Below the pieces are notes generated by a model that was given only the letters and a program-made list of their open reading frames with translations, searched no databases and was not told where the DNA came from. A program made the position numbers and the translations under genes. 64,000 bases of DNA from Chlorobiaceae bacterium (GTDB lineage Bacteria > Bacteroidota > Chlorobiia > Chlorobiales > Chlorobiaceae): contig JABDHK010000011.1 in the NCBI GenBank assembly GCA_012972835.1, positions 62,001 to 126,000 on the forward strand, in the 5' to 3' direction. How positions within the stretch are numbered: the stretch's first letter is position 1; each line of letters begins with the position of its first letter. Positions 17,224 through 27,028 of this stretch are shown here, one piece after another.

Positions 17224-18054
17224 TTAGAGAATGAATGTCTCGGAATCGTCTTTTTTAAAACTGGCAAGCACCGGTTCCTGGGTTTTGCTTGTACCGGCAA
17301 AATGGTCAAATGTCCCAAGCACCTCTTCAGCCATTCTGTGATTGATGAGACGGAGAGGAATGTTGACCGGGCAGGCTCGGTCACAGTTTCCGCATTCGAC
17401 ACATCGACCGGAAAGGTGAAATGCCCGAACGATATTCCATTCAAAATTTCCGAGTGAATGTGATGAGGTATTGACCCATTGCGGCTGGTTGCTGTCGACA
17501 ATACATCGTCGGCAATAGCACATCGGGCACGCCTGGCGGCAGGCATAACACTTAATGCACTTGGCAAACTCCCCCTGCCAGTATGAAAACCGCTCTTGCG
17601 GGCTCATTGATTCAATTTTTTCAAGCAGAAGCTCCTTGGCTACTCCCGGAGCGCTCTCTTTCAACGACTCTATCACATCGGCAAACTCCTCGACATGGAT
17701 GCCCTTCAGCGCCTTGATCTCATTGCCGACAACATCGAATCCAAAAATAACCAGCTGATCGGAATCAAGCTGCGATTCTGCTGCAAGGATATTGACCGCA
17801 CGTACCCCTTCCGGTCGGAGAAACACCGCTACACGCTTTTCATCACTGAGAAGCCCTTCACTGACCAGATAGCCAGAGAGGTTGGTAATGCAGGCCTCAT
17901 CAAGCACAAGCCGTTCCACCTCATCAGGGGAGGTGATAAAGATTGGGCGGCGACGCTCACCGGTAGTGCCCTTTCCATACCCGATAACCATCTTTACCGC
18001 ACCACCAGCAAGAAGCTCCTTTGCCCTCGTTCTGTATTGTTCTTCGATACTCAT
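17224..18054 (-). CDS. flxC: FlxC-like 4Fe-4S protein
   Basis: A 276-residue protein. The N-terminal half resembles the FrhB/LUD-like sulfhydrogenase-associated fold (VKMVIGYGKGTTGERRRPIF, ACITNLSGYLV, KRVAVFLRPEGVRAVN). The second half has CIKCYACRQACPMCYCRRC and CVECGNCDRACPVNIP for two [4Fe-4S] clusters. In the FlxABCD-HdrABC complex described in Desulfovibrio this is the third Flx subunit. It lies 13 bases downstream of flxD and 13 upstream of flxB, and is clearly in the operon. Confidence 0.75.
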   Translation of the reverse strand: MSIEEQYRTRAKELLAGGAVKMVIGYGKGTTGERRRPIFITSPDEVERLVLDEACITNLSGYLVSEGLLSDEKRVAVFLRPEGVRAVNILAAESQLDSDQLVIFGFDVVGNEIKALKGIHVEEFADVIESLKESAPGVAKELLLEKIESMSPQERFSYWQGEFAKCIKCYACRQACPMCYCRRCIVDSNQPQWVNTSSHSLGNFEWNIVRAFHLSGRCVECGNCDRACPVNIPLRLINHRMAEEVLGTFDHFAGTSKTQEPVLASFKKDDSETFIL

Positions 18055-18067
18055 TCCGTGATATTAT

Positions 18068-18517
18068 TTATAGTGACGCGGCAGCCTCTGTCTCTTCGAT
18101 CAACTGGGTGTACTGTTCAAAAGGTCCGAGTTTGCGTATATCTTCAGTGACTTTGTTGATGAATTCAGCAAACTTGACACCCTCAGCCGCACTGATCCAG
18201 GAGTACTTGACTCGTTCTGGCGGAATACCGATAAATTCGAGCAGTGCGCGAAAAACCATCCATCTGCGACGTGCGTGATAGTTGCCATGGGTAAAATGGC
18301 AGTCTCCAGGGTGGCAGCCGCTTATCAGAACACCGTCAGCTCCCTTCTGCAGCGCTTTAAGAATAAACATCGGGCTGATTCTTCCTGTGCAGGGAAGGCG
18401 GATAATGCGTACATTTGGCGCATATTTCAACCGGCTGGTTCCCGCCAGATCAGCGCCCGCATAGGTGCAGTAGGTGCAGACAAAAGCAATGATTTTCGGT
18501 TCAAAAGGTTCACTCAT
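18068..18517 (-). CDS. flxD: FlxD / MvhD-type iron-sulfur subunit
   Basis: A 149-residue protein of the MvhD/FrhD family, the small [2Fe-2S] adaptor that docks hydrogenase or Flx modules on HdrA. Characteristic cysteines are in FVCTYCTYAGADLAG near 13, RLPCTGRISPMFILKAL near 40 and GCHPGDCHFTHGNYHARRR near 65. It lies 50 bases after hdrA and 13 before flxC. No NiFe hydrogenase gene is beside it, which supports a Flx (NADH-linked) rather than an Mvh (H2-linked) complex. Confidence 0.82.
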   Translation of the reverse strand: MSEPFEPKIIAFVCTYCTYAGADLAGTSRLKYAPNVRIIRLPCTGRISPMFILKALQKGADGVLISGCHPGDCHFTHGNYHARRRWMVFRALLEFIGIPPERVKYSWISAAEGVKFAEFINKVTEDIRKLGPFEQYTQLIEETEAAASL

Positions 18518-18567
18518 CAGCTTACTCCGGTAGAAAAGTTCAGTTTGTTCTGGATAAAAGGCTCTTT

Positions 18568-20538
18568 TCAGAGGCCCATCACTTCTGCAAAGATCTGTTT
18601 TTCGGTAAAGCCTGCCAAATCAAGACTGTTCGAGCGGCAGAAGGTAACACAGGTACCGCAGCCCTGGCATAAGCCAGGATTGACTGAAGCTACCCGTTTG
18701 ATGATTTTTCCGGAACGGTCGAGAATGTCTTTTTGCTCAATGGCATTGTACGGGCAGGCAAGCACACAACCCCAGCATCCCGCGCAGGTTGCTTCGTTGT
18801 TGGTGGCAACAACCGGCTCCCGTTCAAGCTTCTCCTTGCTGAACAGCGCAAGTACCTTGCTTGCCGTAGCCGATGCCTGGGCAACCGAGTCAGGAATATC
18901 TTTCGGCGACTGGCAGGCTCCGGCCAGGAAAACTCCTGCAGTGGAAGATTCAACAGGCCGGAGTTTGAGATGGGCCTCGTTGTAGAAACCATATTCGTCA
19001 TAACCGATACCAATGGTTTTAGCAAACTCTTTGGCATCAGGCTGCGAGATCATGGCGGTCGCCAGTACCACCATATCAGCGGCGATTTCAACCGGTCTGC
19101 CCAGAAGGGTATCGACCCCTCTCACCATGAGTTTACCGTTCTCCTGCCAAACCTTGCTGACCCGCCCCCTGACATAGGAGGCCTCGTCATCCTCGATAGC
19201 TCTGCGGCTGAATTCATCGTACCCTTTTCCTGCGGCACGGATATCCATATAGAAAATATTGGTTTTCCCGTCGTGAACCTTATGGGCATAGAGCATGGCG
19301 TGCTTGGCGGTGTACATGCAGCATATTTTCGAGCAATAACGAACCCCTTTTGAAGGATCCCGCGACCCGGCACACTGTATAAAAACAACATTTTCAGGCT
19401 CTTTGCCGTCCGATGGACGCAGAATTTTTCCAGCCGTTGGGCCACTTGCCGATGCAAGGCGTTCGAACTGAAGACCATTGATGACATCAGGATATTTGCC
19501 GTAACCATACTCTCCGTACATGGTGTTATTCTGCACCTGAAATCCTGTTGCCACAACAATTGCACCAATCTCAAGCTCTATAAACTCATCCTGCATCTCA
19601 AAGTTGATAGCATCGCACTGGCAGGTTTTTGCACAGATTTTGCACTTACCATTTTTGAAGTAGATGCAGTTTGCTTTGTCGATAACCGGGATATTGGGTA
19701 CCGATTGGGCAAAAGGAGTGTAAATAGCCGTACGTTTGCCAAGAGAGCAATCGAACTCACTTGATATTTTTTTTGCAGGGCATTTGGTTATGCAGTCGCC
19801 ACATCCAGTACATCTGTCAAGGTCAACGTAGCGGGATTTCATGCGAACCCTTACCTTGAAGTTGCCGATATAACCATCGACACTCTCAATTTCAGCATAG
19901 GTAAGGAGGCGGATTTTTGGATGCTGTGCAGCCTCCACCATCCTTGGAGTCATGATGCACTGTGAGCAGTCAAGTGTAGGGAAGGTCTCCGACAACTGGG
20001 CCATGTGTCCGCCAAGGGATGGTTCACGCTCCACAAGCACGACATCCTGGCCGGCATTGGCAATATCAAGCGCAGCCTGTATACCAGCAATACCTCCTCC
20101 AATAACCAGGGCCCGGCGGGTAACCGGAACCTCAATCGGCTGAAGCTTGTTGTTCCGCTTAACTTTTTCAACCATTGAGCGTGTAATGTCCATGGCTTTT
20201 TCCGTAGCCATATCCTTGTCGGTATGCACCCATGAACACTGTTCACGAATATTTGCTATCTCACACAGATAGGGGTTCAGGCCTGCCTCAGCACACGCTT
20301 TGCGGAAGGTTGCTTCATGCATTCTCGGAGAGCATGCAGCAACCACCACACCGGTAAGGTTATTGTCGCGTATTGCTCGTTTAACACTCTCCTGTCCAGG
20401 ATCCGAGCAGAAATATTTGTATTCGACTGAGACGGCAACTCCGGGGTGTTCTCCCATTGCGGCAGCCAGTCGGGTACAATCAACTTTGGCGCCGATATTT
20501 TCGCCGCAGTGACAAATGAATACTCCTATTTTCGCCAT
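18568..20538 (-). CDS. hdrA: Heterodisulfide reductase-like subunit HdrA
   Basis: A 656-residue FAD and iron-sulfur protein, the electron-bifurcating core of Hdr complexes. The N-terminal domain (MAKIGVFICHCGENIG) carries Cys pairs. The FAD loop is ALVIGGGIAGIQAALDIANAG near 145. An inserted ferredoxin domain has CTGCGDCITKCP, and more Cys lie in CIYFKNGKCKICAKTCQC. The C-terminal ferredoxin has CAGCWGCVLACPYNAI and CQGCGTCVTFCRSNSL. It lies between hdrCB and flxD. By analogy it would take electrons from FlxA-D and split them between the disulfide site in HdrB and ferredoxin. Confidence 0.88.
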   Translation of the reverse strand: MAKIGVFICHCGENIGAKVDCTRLAAAMGEHPGVAVSVEYKYFCSDPGQESVKRAIRDNNLTGVVVAACSPRMHEATFRKACAEAGLNPYLCEIANIREQCSWVHTDKDMATEKAMDITRSMVEKVKRNNKLQPIEVPVTRRALVIGGGIAGIQAALDIANAGQDVVLVEREPSLGGHMAQLSETFPTLDCSQCIMTPRMVEAAQHPKIRLLTYAEIESVDGYIGNFKVRVRMKSRYVDLDRCTGCGDCITKCPAKKISSEFDCSLGKRTAIYTPFAQSVPNIPVIDKANCIYFKNGKCKICAKTCQCDAINFEMQDEFIELEIGAIVVATGFQVQNNTMYGEYGYGKYPDVINGLQFERLASASGPTAGKILRPSDGKEPENVVFIQCAGSRDPSKGVRYCSKICCMYTAKHAMLYAHKVHDGKTNIFYMDIRAAGKGYDEFSRRAIEDDEASYVRGRVSKVWQENGKLMVRGVDTLLGRPVEIAADMVVLATAMISQPDAKEFAKTIGIGYDEYGFYNEAHLKLRPVESSTAGVFLAGACQSPKDIPDSVAQASATASKVLALFSKEKLEREPVVATNNEATCAGCWGCVLACPYNAIEQKDILDRSGKIIKRVASVNPGLCQGCGTCVTFCRSNSLDLAGFTEKQIFAEVMGL

Positions 20539-20631
20539 GATTACATCATTTAATATGAAGCCATAACTCTACGGCACCGCAAAAAGGAATTCCCTGATGC
20601 TGACAGGGGAAGACCGACAGCGTTTTTTTGA

Positions 20632-22125
20632 CTAAAATTTCGATACCAGATCGAGTGCAGATACAAAATGTTTGCCCACAGCTACTTCTGCCGGATTAGC
20701 GCCGAGGGCTATGGCGACAAGTTCCGAAATATAGTAAACTGGCATTGGTTTAACATCCCCGAACCTCTTTATCATACTATCCTGGCGCATGTCAAGATTT
20801 GCCTGGCATAGGGGACAGGCAACGACAAAGGCTTCAGCCCCGTTTGCCTGGGCATTTTTTGCAATAGCGTGGGTAAGTTCCTCAACCAGCGGTTGCTGGG
20901 CCAGTGTGAGACCTGCGCCGCAACACTCTATCTTGAATGCCCATTCAACAGGAGTGGCTCCAATGGCACTCATGATAGCCTCCATTTTAACGGGGTTTTC
21001 AGGATCATCAAAAGCCATAGCTTCCATCGGTCGAACAAGAAGACAGCCGTAATAGCAGGCAAGTGAGAGGCCGGTCAGTGGTTTTTTCACCCTTTTTGCA
21101 ATCTCCATCGGATCCATTGCTTCAAGCAGCTGGGTAACACCGATAAATTCCGATTTACAGGTCAGCTCTATTCCGGTTATCGAACGAACTTCTTCCCGAA
21201 GCTCAGGTGAATCCTTTAATGCCTGCCGGGTAGTTACCTGGCGATTCTGGCAGGCCGCGCATGGCGCAAGCACACAGTTCAACCCCTGTGCATCAGCAAG
21301 CGCCTGGTTCCTTGCGGGCAATAGCAGGGCAAGTTTATGGTTGGTGGCATGGGCTGATGTTGCTCCACAGCAGTTCCAGTCATCAATCTCCTGCAGTTTC
21401 AGGCCAAGAAGGGCACACATTTTTTTAACTGAAATATCAAACTCCTGTGCAGTCCCGCTGAGTGAGCATCCCGGATAGTAACCGATGGTCATGCCCGGTT
21501 TTATCGACAGGGGAGTTTTCGCCGCAAATTCCTTCTTTACAGGACGTCGTTTCGGTACAGGCTGATGAAACTCCTTTTTGGAAGCTTCAAAAATTTTAGC
21601 GATCTGATCTTTTCCCTTTACCCCACCTTTCCCGGTCAGGGAGTGCATTGGATTGATCTTTCCCTGCTTGATCATCTTGAGGCCAGAGCTTGCATCCTGA
21701 AGAAAGGTCCGAGTGCGAAGCTTGTAGCTGTTGACCAGTGAAAGTTCCTCCAGCCGTCCGTGTTTCCGTACGTTGTTGAGAAAAGAGAGGTGAAAGGCAT
21801 TGACCAGTTTTTTTGCCTTATCTTCCGAAATGATGTTCTTTTCAAGAGCAAGGGCCCTGAGCGAGTCCATGGTAGCAGCAATATCCATGTTTTGGGGACA
21901 TCGCGCCGTACAGGTCATACAGCCCACGCAGTACCATAGCGCATTACTTTTCAGCGCTTCTTCCATATAACCAGCCTGAACAAGGCGCATGATTCTGGCC
22001 GGTGGATTATCCATGAAGGCTCCCGCTGGACATCCGGCTGTACATTTACCGCACTGGTAGCAGCAGTTATAGTCATTGCCTGTGGATTCCTCAAGCTGAT
22101 GCTTAAGGGCATCCGTTACTGTCAT
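20632..22125 (-). CDS. Fused heterodisulfide reductase-like HdrC-HdrB
   Basis: A 497-residue fusion. Residues 1-160 are HdrC-like, with CCYQCGKCTAGCPAG and CVGCMTCTARCPQN for two [4Fe-4S] clusters. From about 205 the HdrB part has two CCG domains. The first has GYYPGCSLSGTAQE, WNCCGATSAHAT and APCAACQN; the second has YYGCLLVRP, IECCGAGLTL and VACPLCQANLD. These bind the non-cubane clusters that reduce a disulfide. I prefer ATG 22125 (MTVTDALKHQ), since homology starts there, over the longer frame to 22188. It is the first gene of the operon. The thiol/disulfide partner is unknown; DsrC is one candidate. Confidence 0.85.
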   Translation of the reverse strand: MTVTDALKHQLEESTGNDYNCCYQCGKCTAGCPAGAFMDNPPARIMRLVQAGYMEEALKSNALWYCVGCMTCTARCPQNMDIAATMDSLRALALEKNIISEDKAKKLVNAFHLSFLNNVRKHGRLEELSLVNSYKLRTRTFLQDASSGLKMIKQGKINPMHSLTGKGGVKGKDQIAKIFEASKKEFHQPVPKRRPVKKEFAAKTPLSIKPGMTIGYYPGCSLSGTAQEFDISVKKMCALLGLKLQEIDDWNCCGATSAHATNHKLALLLPARNQALADAQGLNCVLAPCAACQNRQVTTRQALKDSPELREEVRSITGIELTCKSEFIGVTQLLEAMDPMEIAKRVKKPLTGLSLACYYGCLLVRPMEAMAFDDPENPVKMEAIMSAIGATPVEWAFKIECCGAGLTLAQQPLVEELTHAIAKNAQANGAEAFVVACPLCQANLDMRQDSMIKRFGDVKPMPVYYISELVAIALGANPAEVAVGKHFVSALDLVSKF

Positions 22126-22186
22126 CTTGATATTTGACACGTGGTATAGTTGCTTTACGTGGAGCGGGAAGCGAAATGACACAAAC

Positions 22187-22211
22187 ATGGTATGTTAAGG
22201 AAAAATACCAT
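22187..22211. promoter_or_regulatory. Inverted repeat upstream of hdrCB
   Basis: ATGGTAT (22187-22193) and ATACCAT (22205-22211) form a 7-bp perfect inverted repeat spaced by 11 bases, about 60-85 bases before the preferred hdrCB start. It could be an operator for the operon. The evidence is the symmetry only. Confidence 0.3.
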
Positions 22212-22619
22212 AATGTCAAATTAACCAGCCTTAAATATTAATCCTCTTGTAAAAGAGAGCATCCCGCAGCACTTCAAGAACTTGTCAATTCGTTGTGCTG
22301 CGTTGATGGAAAAATTGAAAACACCAATAATAACAAAAGCGTTCATAAATTTGGGACGTAGTTGAATAACGACAACAAATAATGTTGCCTATCTGTAAAA
22401 AAAACTGCACATCAGCTTTTTCGTACCATATAGCTAACCGCGCTGGTTGCAACGCCCAACTCACAAACTTGGCGAAGCAGATCTATACCGGTTCTGAAAA
22501 AAATAGCCGGATCTTGTATGGCTGCGGTTGTCGTGATTATATTAGAGTACAATATCCGGGAGATGATAGAGTATTCCCATGAATAGACGAGGTAAGTGAC
22601 TTTACAAACGGAGTATTGC
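22212..22619. other. Non-coding gap between divergent hdr-flx operon and a kinase gene
   Basis: About 400 bases. A short frame is open on the plus strand, but its sequence has no protein character. I see no RNA signature. The last bases (GGAG at 22610-22613) are the ribosome site of the kinase. The rest should hold two divergent promoters. Confidence 0.45.
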
Positions 22620-25265
22620 ATGGCCATAATTGATGACAAAACAGAGAGCAAGGAGTGCGAAAAGGCTTTGCGTGAAGGTGAGTTGCGTTTCAAGAGTCTT
22701 TTTGCTGGCCATTCGGCCATAATGATGGTTATTGACGCTGAAACCGGCAATATTATTGATGCAAATCAGGCTGCGGCAGATTTTTATGGATGGTCGATTG
22801 ATGTTCTCTGCCGTATGAACATTCTGCAGATCAATACCCTTTCTCCCGAAAAAGTGGTGGCTGAAATGTCAAAATCACAGTCAGGAGAGAACAGCCACTT
22901 CTTTTTTAAGCACCGCAGGGCGAACGGCTCTATTCGCGATGTTGAGGTGTTGAGCAACAATATCGTTATCGCCGGAAAATCCATACTCTACTCAATTATC
23001 CATGATATTACCGAACGAAGGCTGGCTGAAGGTGAACTTCAGAGGCTTACGCGCACACTGCTGGTAACTGACAATTGCAATCAGGCACTCATTCATACCG
23101 ATGATGAACTGGATCTGCTGCAAAAAATCTGCAATATCACCGTCGAAACCGGTGGTTTTAGAATGGCCTGGATTGGTTATACAGAGCATGATGTGGCAAA
23201 AAGGCTCCACCCGATAGCCTATGCAGGTAATATCGGTGATTATTTGGAGTCAATTACCATCTCCTGGGCCGATGACATCTATGGGCAGGGACCTGCCGGC
23301 AGAGCAATCCGCACTGGTCAGCCAACTTCTGCAAATCATATTTTGACCGACCCACAGTTTGGGTTATGGCGTTCTGAGGCGATACGGCAGGGGTATGCGG
23401 CTATTCTCAGTTTGCCCTTACTCATTGACAACAGTGTGATTGGAGCATTAACCATATATTCCGAAGTACCCCATGCATTTAACGCTGCCGTAACCAAACA
23501 GCTCACATCTCTTGCGGATAATCTGGCATACGGAATCAAGATGCTGCGCAGCCGCCATGCGCTGAAAGAGAGCGAGGAGCGGTTCAGAACCCTGTTTGAA
23601 AAACACTCGGCTATCATGCTGATTATTGATACCAAAACAAGGGCTATTATTGGAGCCAATAGTTCGGCAGCCAACTTCTATGGTTGGCCGGTTGAGGAAC
23701 TCTGTCGCATGTACATCTATCAACTCGATGCTCTACCTCCTGATATATCCAGACAAAAAATTGAAGAGTACCAAAAATCAGGCATAAACACATTTGAATT
23801 ACGCCACAAGACCAGGGGTTGCTCTCTGCATGATATGGAAATCTTTTCAAACAGCATCAATGATTTGAATTATCTGGTGATTCACGACGTCACCAATCGT
23901 AAGCTTTATGAGCAGGTCAATGCATTCCGGCTTCGCATACTCCAGATGGCAGACAGTCATTCGATAGAGGAGCTGCTGATGGCAACTCTTGATGAAGCAG
24001 AAAAGCTGACGAGAAGTTCTATCGGATTTATCTTCTTTGTCGCTGAAGATCAAAACAGCCTGCTGCTTCAAACAGTCTCGACCAATACCCAGCTCAACAT
24101 GTGCAAGGCTGAAGGAAAAGGAGTGCACTATCCGTTGAACCAGGCTGGTGTTTGGGCAGATGCTGTTCGAGCGCGAAAAGCGATTATTCATAATGATTAT
24201 CCATCACTCCAGCATCGCAAAGGACTGCCGGAAGGTCATGCTGCAATCAAGCGAGAGCTGGTTATTCCCGTCAACCGTGATGAGAAAATAGTGGCCATCA
24301 TGGGGGTCGGCAATAAGCAAACGGATTACAGTGAACGCGATATTGAATGGGTAGAGATCATCGCCAATCAAGTTTGGGATATCGTTGCCAAAAAGATTGC
24401 CGAGGAGGAGAATAAGAGACTTGCTGCCCAACTTCAGCACGCATCGAAACTGGAGATGATCGGGCAGCTTGCGAACGGAATAGCCCATGAAATAAACAAT
24501 CCGCTCAATTTCATCACGATCAGTCACTATAACCTGGAGAACGACTACATCGATCTGCGGAAGCTTGTTGTTCGTTATAGGGAGATTATCGAAAAAATTG
24601 ATTCCATGCCGTCTATGGCCGAAGAGCTAAAGCAGCTTCGTGAACAAGAGCGGGAACTTGATATTGATGAGCTTCTCAGCAGCATTCCCCAAACTCTTGA
24701 AATGACCAAGAATGGAGTGGAGCGTATTACGGCCATTACCCGAAGCATGCGGAGCTACTCTTTCAAGAATGAAAAGGGTAGCCTGATCCTCTTTGCTATC
24801 AATAAGGCAATCAGTGAAGCTCTTGTCATAGCAAAGAGCGAATACCGGGATTTCGCTGCTGTTGCATTACAACTTGAAGAGTTACCGCTGATCATGTGCA
24901 ATCCCTCATTGATCAGTCAGGCCTTGCTGAACCTGATCATCAACAGCGCTCAAGCAATCAAGTCACAGAAAAGGAGCTCTCTGGGCAATATAGTAATCAA
25001 AACCTGGGCAACCACTGAGAGCATCTTCTGCTCCGTCGCTGATGATGGACCGGGAATTTCTGAAGAGGTAAGGATTAGAGTATTTGAACCGTTTTTTACA
25101 ACCAAGGAGGTGGGTAAAGGAACTGGGCTTGGTTTAAGCATTACCTATGACATTATTGTCAATAATCACAAGGGAAACATCTCTGTTGAGTGTTTGGCGG
25201 AGGGAGGTACGATGTTTACATTTTCACTGCCAATCAAAAGAGGTGCAAAACAGCCGGCCACCTGA
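22620..25265 (+). CDS. Sensor histidine kinase with two PAS and two GAF domains
   Basis: An 881-residue kinase. ATG 22620 is chosen because GGAG lies 6 bases upstream; the open frame extends 8 codons further. Order: PAS (about 20-135, IIDANQAAADFYGWS), GAF (about 145-305, GGFRMAWIGY, GPAGRAIRTGQP), a second near-identical PAS type (about 318-430, ANSSAANFYGWPVEEL) and a second GAF-like domain (about 440-600). HisKA has GQLANGIAHEINNPLNF, with His near 623, and HATPase has NLIINSAQAIK, VADDGPGISEE and GTGLGLSITYDI. It has no receiver and no membrane helix, so its response regulator must be elsewhere. Confidence 0.9.
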   Translation: MAIIDDKTESKECEKALREGELRFKSLFAGHSAIMMVIDAETGNIIDANQAAADFYGWSIDVLCRMNILQINTLSPEKVVAEMSKSQSGENSHFFFKHRRANGSIRDVEVLSNNIVIAGKSILYSIIHDITERRLAEGELQRLTRTLLVTDNCNQALIHTDDELDLLQKICNITVETGGFRMAWIGYTEHDVAKRLHPIAYAGNIGDYLESITISWADDIYGQGPAGRAIRTGQPTSANHILTDPQFGLWRSEAIRQGYAAILSLPLLIDNSVIGALTIYSEVPHAFNAAVTKQLTSLADNLAYGIKMLRSRHALKESEERFRTLFEKHSAIMLIIDTKTRAIIGANSSAANFYGWPVEELCRMYIYQLDALPPDISRQKIEEYQKSGINTFELRHKTRGCSLHDMEIFSNSINDLNYLVIHDVTNRKLYEQVNAFRLRILQMADSHSIEELLMATLDEAEKLTRSSIGFIFFVAEDQNSLLLQTVSTNTQLNMCKAEGKGVHYPLNQAGVWADAVRARKAIIHNDYPSLQHRKGLPEGHAAIKRELVIPVNRDEKIVAIMGVGNKQTDYSERDIEWVEIIANQVWDIVAKKIAEEENKRLAAQLQHASKLEMIGQLANGIAHEINNPLNFITISHYNLENDYIDLRKLVVRYREIIEKIDSMPSMAEELKQLREQERELDIDELLSSIPQTLEMTKNGVERITAITRSMRSYSFKNEKGSLILFAINKAISEALVIAKSEYRDFAAVALQLEELPLIMCNPSLISQALLNLIINSAQAIKSQKRSSLGNIVIKTWATTESIFCSVADDGPGISEEVRIRVFEPFFTTKEVGKGTGLGLSITYDIIVNNHKGNISVECLAEGGTMFTFSLPIKRGAKQPAT

Positions 25266-25287
25266 AAAAATCATCTGTTATTCCTGC

Positions 25288-26433
25288 TCAACAATCTCCC
25301 CCAATACAACCCTTTATCAGTTCGAGAAGCTCGCTCTTTCTTATGGGCTTGGTTATGAAGCTGTCGCATCCCGCTTTTTTGGCTTTTTCTTTGTCCTCTT
25401 TTGAGGTAAATGCTGACTGGGCGATAACAGGCAGTTCTGGCCGCTGCTTTTTAATGAGTCTTGTGGCCTCAAAACCGTTCATTACCGGCATTTTAATATC
25501 CATAAGCACCATAATTTGATCTCCGGATGATGCTGAACGAGTTCGACTGCTTCCCAGCCGTTTTCGGCAAAGAGAATTGTGCTGTTTTGATCTTGAAGGA
25601 TCTTTTTAAGCAGCAGAGTGCTCACTTCGTCATCTTCGGCTATGAGAATGCAGAGAGCCGGACTCTTATCGGCCAAGCCTTTGGTATCAGGCGAAAAGTT
25701 TACTGATCTATTGACAAGTTTATACGGCAGCGTGAATGAAAAGGTACTCCCTGCTCCCTCAACCGATTTGACCTGGATTGTACCGCCCATCAACTCAACG
25801 AATGCCTTGGAGATACTCAACCCCAGACCTGATCCCTCATAATTGCGGGTCAGGGAGTTATCTCAGCTCATCAATTGACCAACCATAAAAGTCAGCGGAC
25901 GCTTGATTGGCATCAATGATAAAACCCGTCTCTGGCTCAAGAATCATTTTGATGACCCAATGACTTTCAAAGAGCTTTCTGAATCGTTCTTCACTTTGCC
26001 TTAGTGCCTCTTCAGCCTCTTTACGTGCGGTGATATCAGAGAATATCGATGCCACGCAACCCTCCTGAGGCCGATACAGCGAGATGTCATACCATTTCTT
26101 CAACGGTTCAAGGTAATATTCAAACTGGTCAGAAATTCCGGTCTCAACTACCTGCCTGTGCTTTTCGATAAAATCCGGATGCAATGCAACGATCGCTGGC
26201 AGAACCTCTGTCAACCTCCGGCCTGTAACATCACTCAATCCAGTTAATTTTACATAACTCTCGTTGATCTCTTCATGAATAAAATCCACATTGTGACCTT
26301 CATCGATAATCATGCGGCAGTAAGCGTAGCCGTTTCGTAAGGTATGAATGAGGTTATGATAACGGGCATTCTCTGCCTGTATGAAGTCTATTGAGTTGGA
26401 AATGTTGTTTTGTCCAGTATTATCGTTCGGCAT
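25288..26433 (-). pseudogene. Decayed PAS hybrid histidine kinase (internal deletion plus frameshift)
   Basis: Three pieces on one strand line up with the intact kinase at 47797-50463. Piece 1 (26433-25858) has two PAS domains and stops right after [10 protein letters not shown]. Piece 2 resumes one frame over with [20 protein letters not shown], the end of the HATPase domain, and goes into a receiver. By comparison with the intact relative, the rest of the PAS array and the HisKA/early HATPase part are gone at about 25855. A second shift near 25515 separates piece 2 (ending [13 protein letters not shown]) from piece 3 ([18 protein letters not shown] to the end at 25288). The phospho-acceptor His is lost, so no kinase activity is expected. 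Confidence 0.88.
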
Positions 26434-26562
26434 GAAATAGTATTGATGTTTCTGCTAATTACAGAAATATTTTCATTCAAAGACCGCATAAATTCAACAT
26501 ATCCCTATTGCCAAATAATATTTCGCACTATTGGTTTGCTGACGGCTGACATTGTGCTCTAC

Positions 26563-26916
26563 TTACTCCTTTGCAGGAAGATGTTTCTTTACTGCAACGA
26601 TAAGCTCCTCAAGGTTGGCCAGGTCATCTATCTCCGTTTTTGGCAGCAGCACTTCGAAATTGACGTTTTTCTGCAGGATAACGGGGTACTGGAAGCTCTG
26701 GCCATATTTTTTTTCGAATTCATCGCGGTGGAGGAATTCTACGGGAACTCCTAAGGAGATGCGGAACTCTTTCCACGCTTCAATTTCAGTGAATGGCCCA
26801 TGGGTCAGTTTGCAGAGGCTGCAGTCGTAGGTTTCGGGGCTCAGAATTTTGTGTGCCATATCGATGAGAGTGCTGACGGGATTGCTGTCGGTGTTGTAGA
26901 CAAAGATGAGTGTCAT
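26563..26916 (-). CDS. Conserved hypothetical protein with CxxC motif
   Basis: A 117-residue cytoplasmic protein. It starts MTLIFVYNTDSNPVSTLIDM and contains DCSLCKLTHGPF (a CxxC pair near 33-36), then FLHRDEFEKKYG, and ends in a helical segment. The layout of an early beta-strand followed by CxxC and a later beta/alpha unit is compatible with a thioredoxin-like or metal-binding fold. I recall similar short proteins in other bacteria with no assigned function. It is divergent from the next gene and lies at the left edge of an accessory island. Confidence 0.55.
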   Translation of the reverse strand: MTLIFVYNTDSNPVSTLIDMAHKILSPETYDCSLCKLTHGPFTEIEAWKEFRISLGVPVEFLHRDEFEKKYGQSFQYPVILQKNVNFEVLLPKTEIDDLANLEELIVAVKKHLPAKE

Positions 26917-27028
26917 CGTCGTGCTTCTTAATGGCGGTTAACGGAAAACGAAAATCCAGGTAATCCTTGTAAAACCCATGACAAGGTCCATATATTACCT
27001 ATATGAGAGGGAAAAACAAATTGAGATC

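Noticed and set aside
18275-18985. 236-codon plus-strand frame
   Set aside because: Antisense to flxD and hdrA; no start signal or domain character.
22382-22582. 66-codon frame upstream of the kinase
   Set aside because: No ribosome site, no family resemblance, and composition of non-coding DNA; the kinase's own GGAG site lies just after it.
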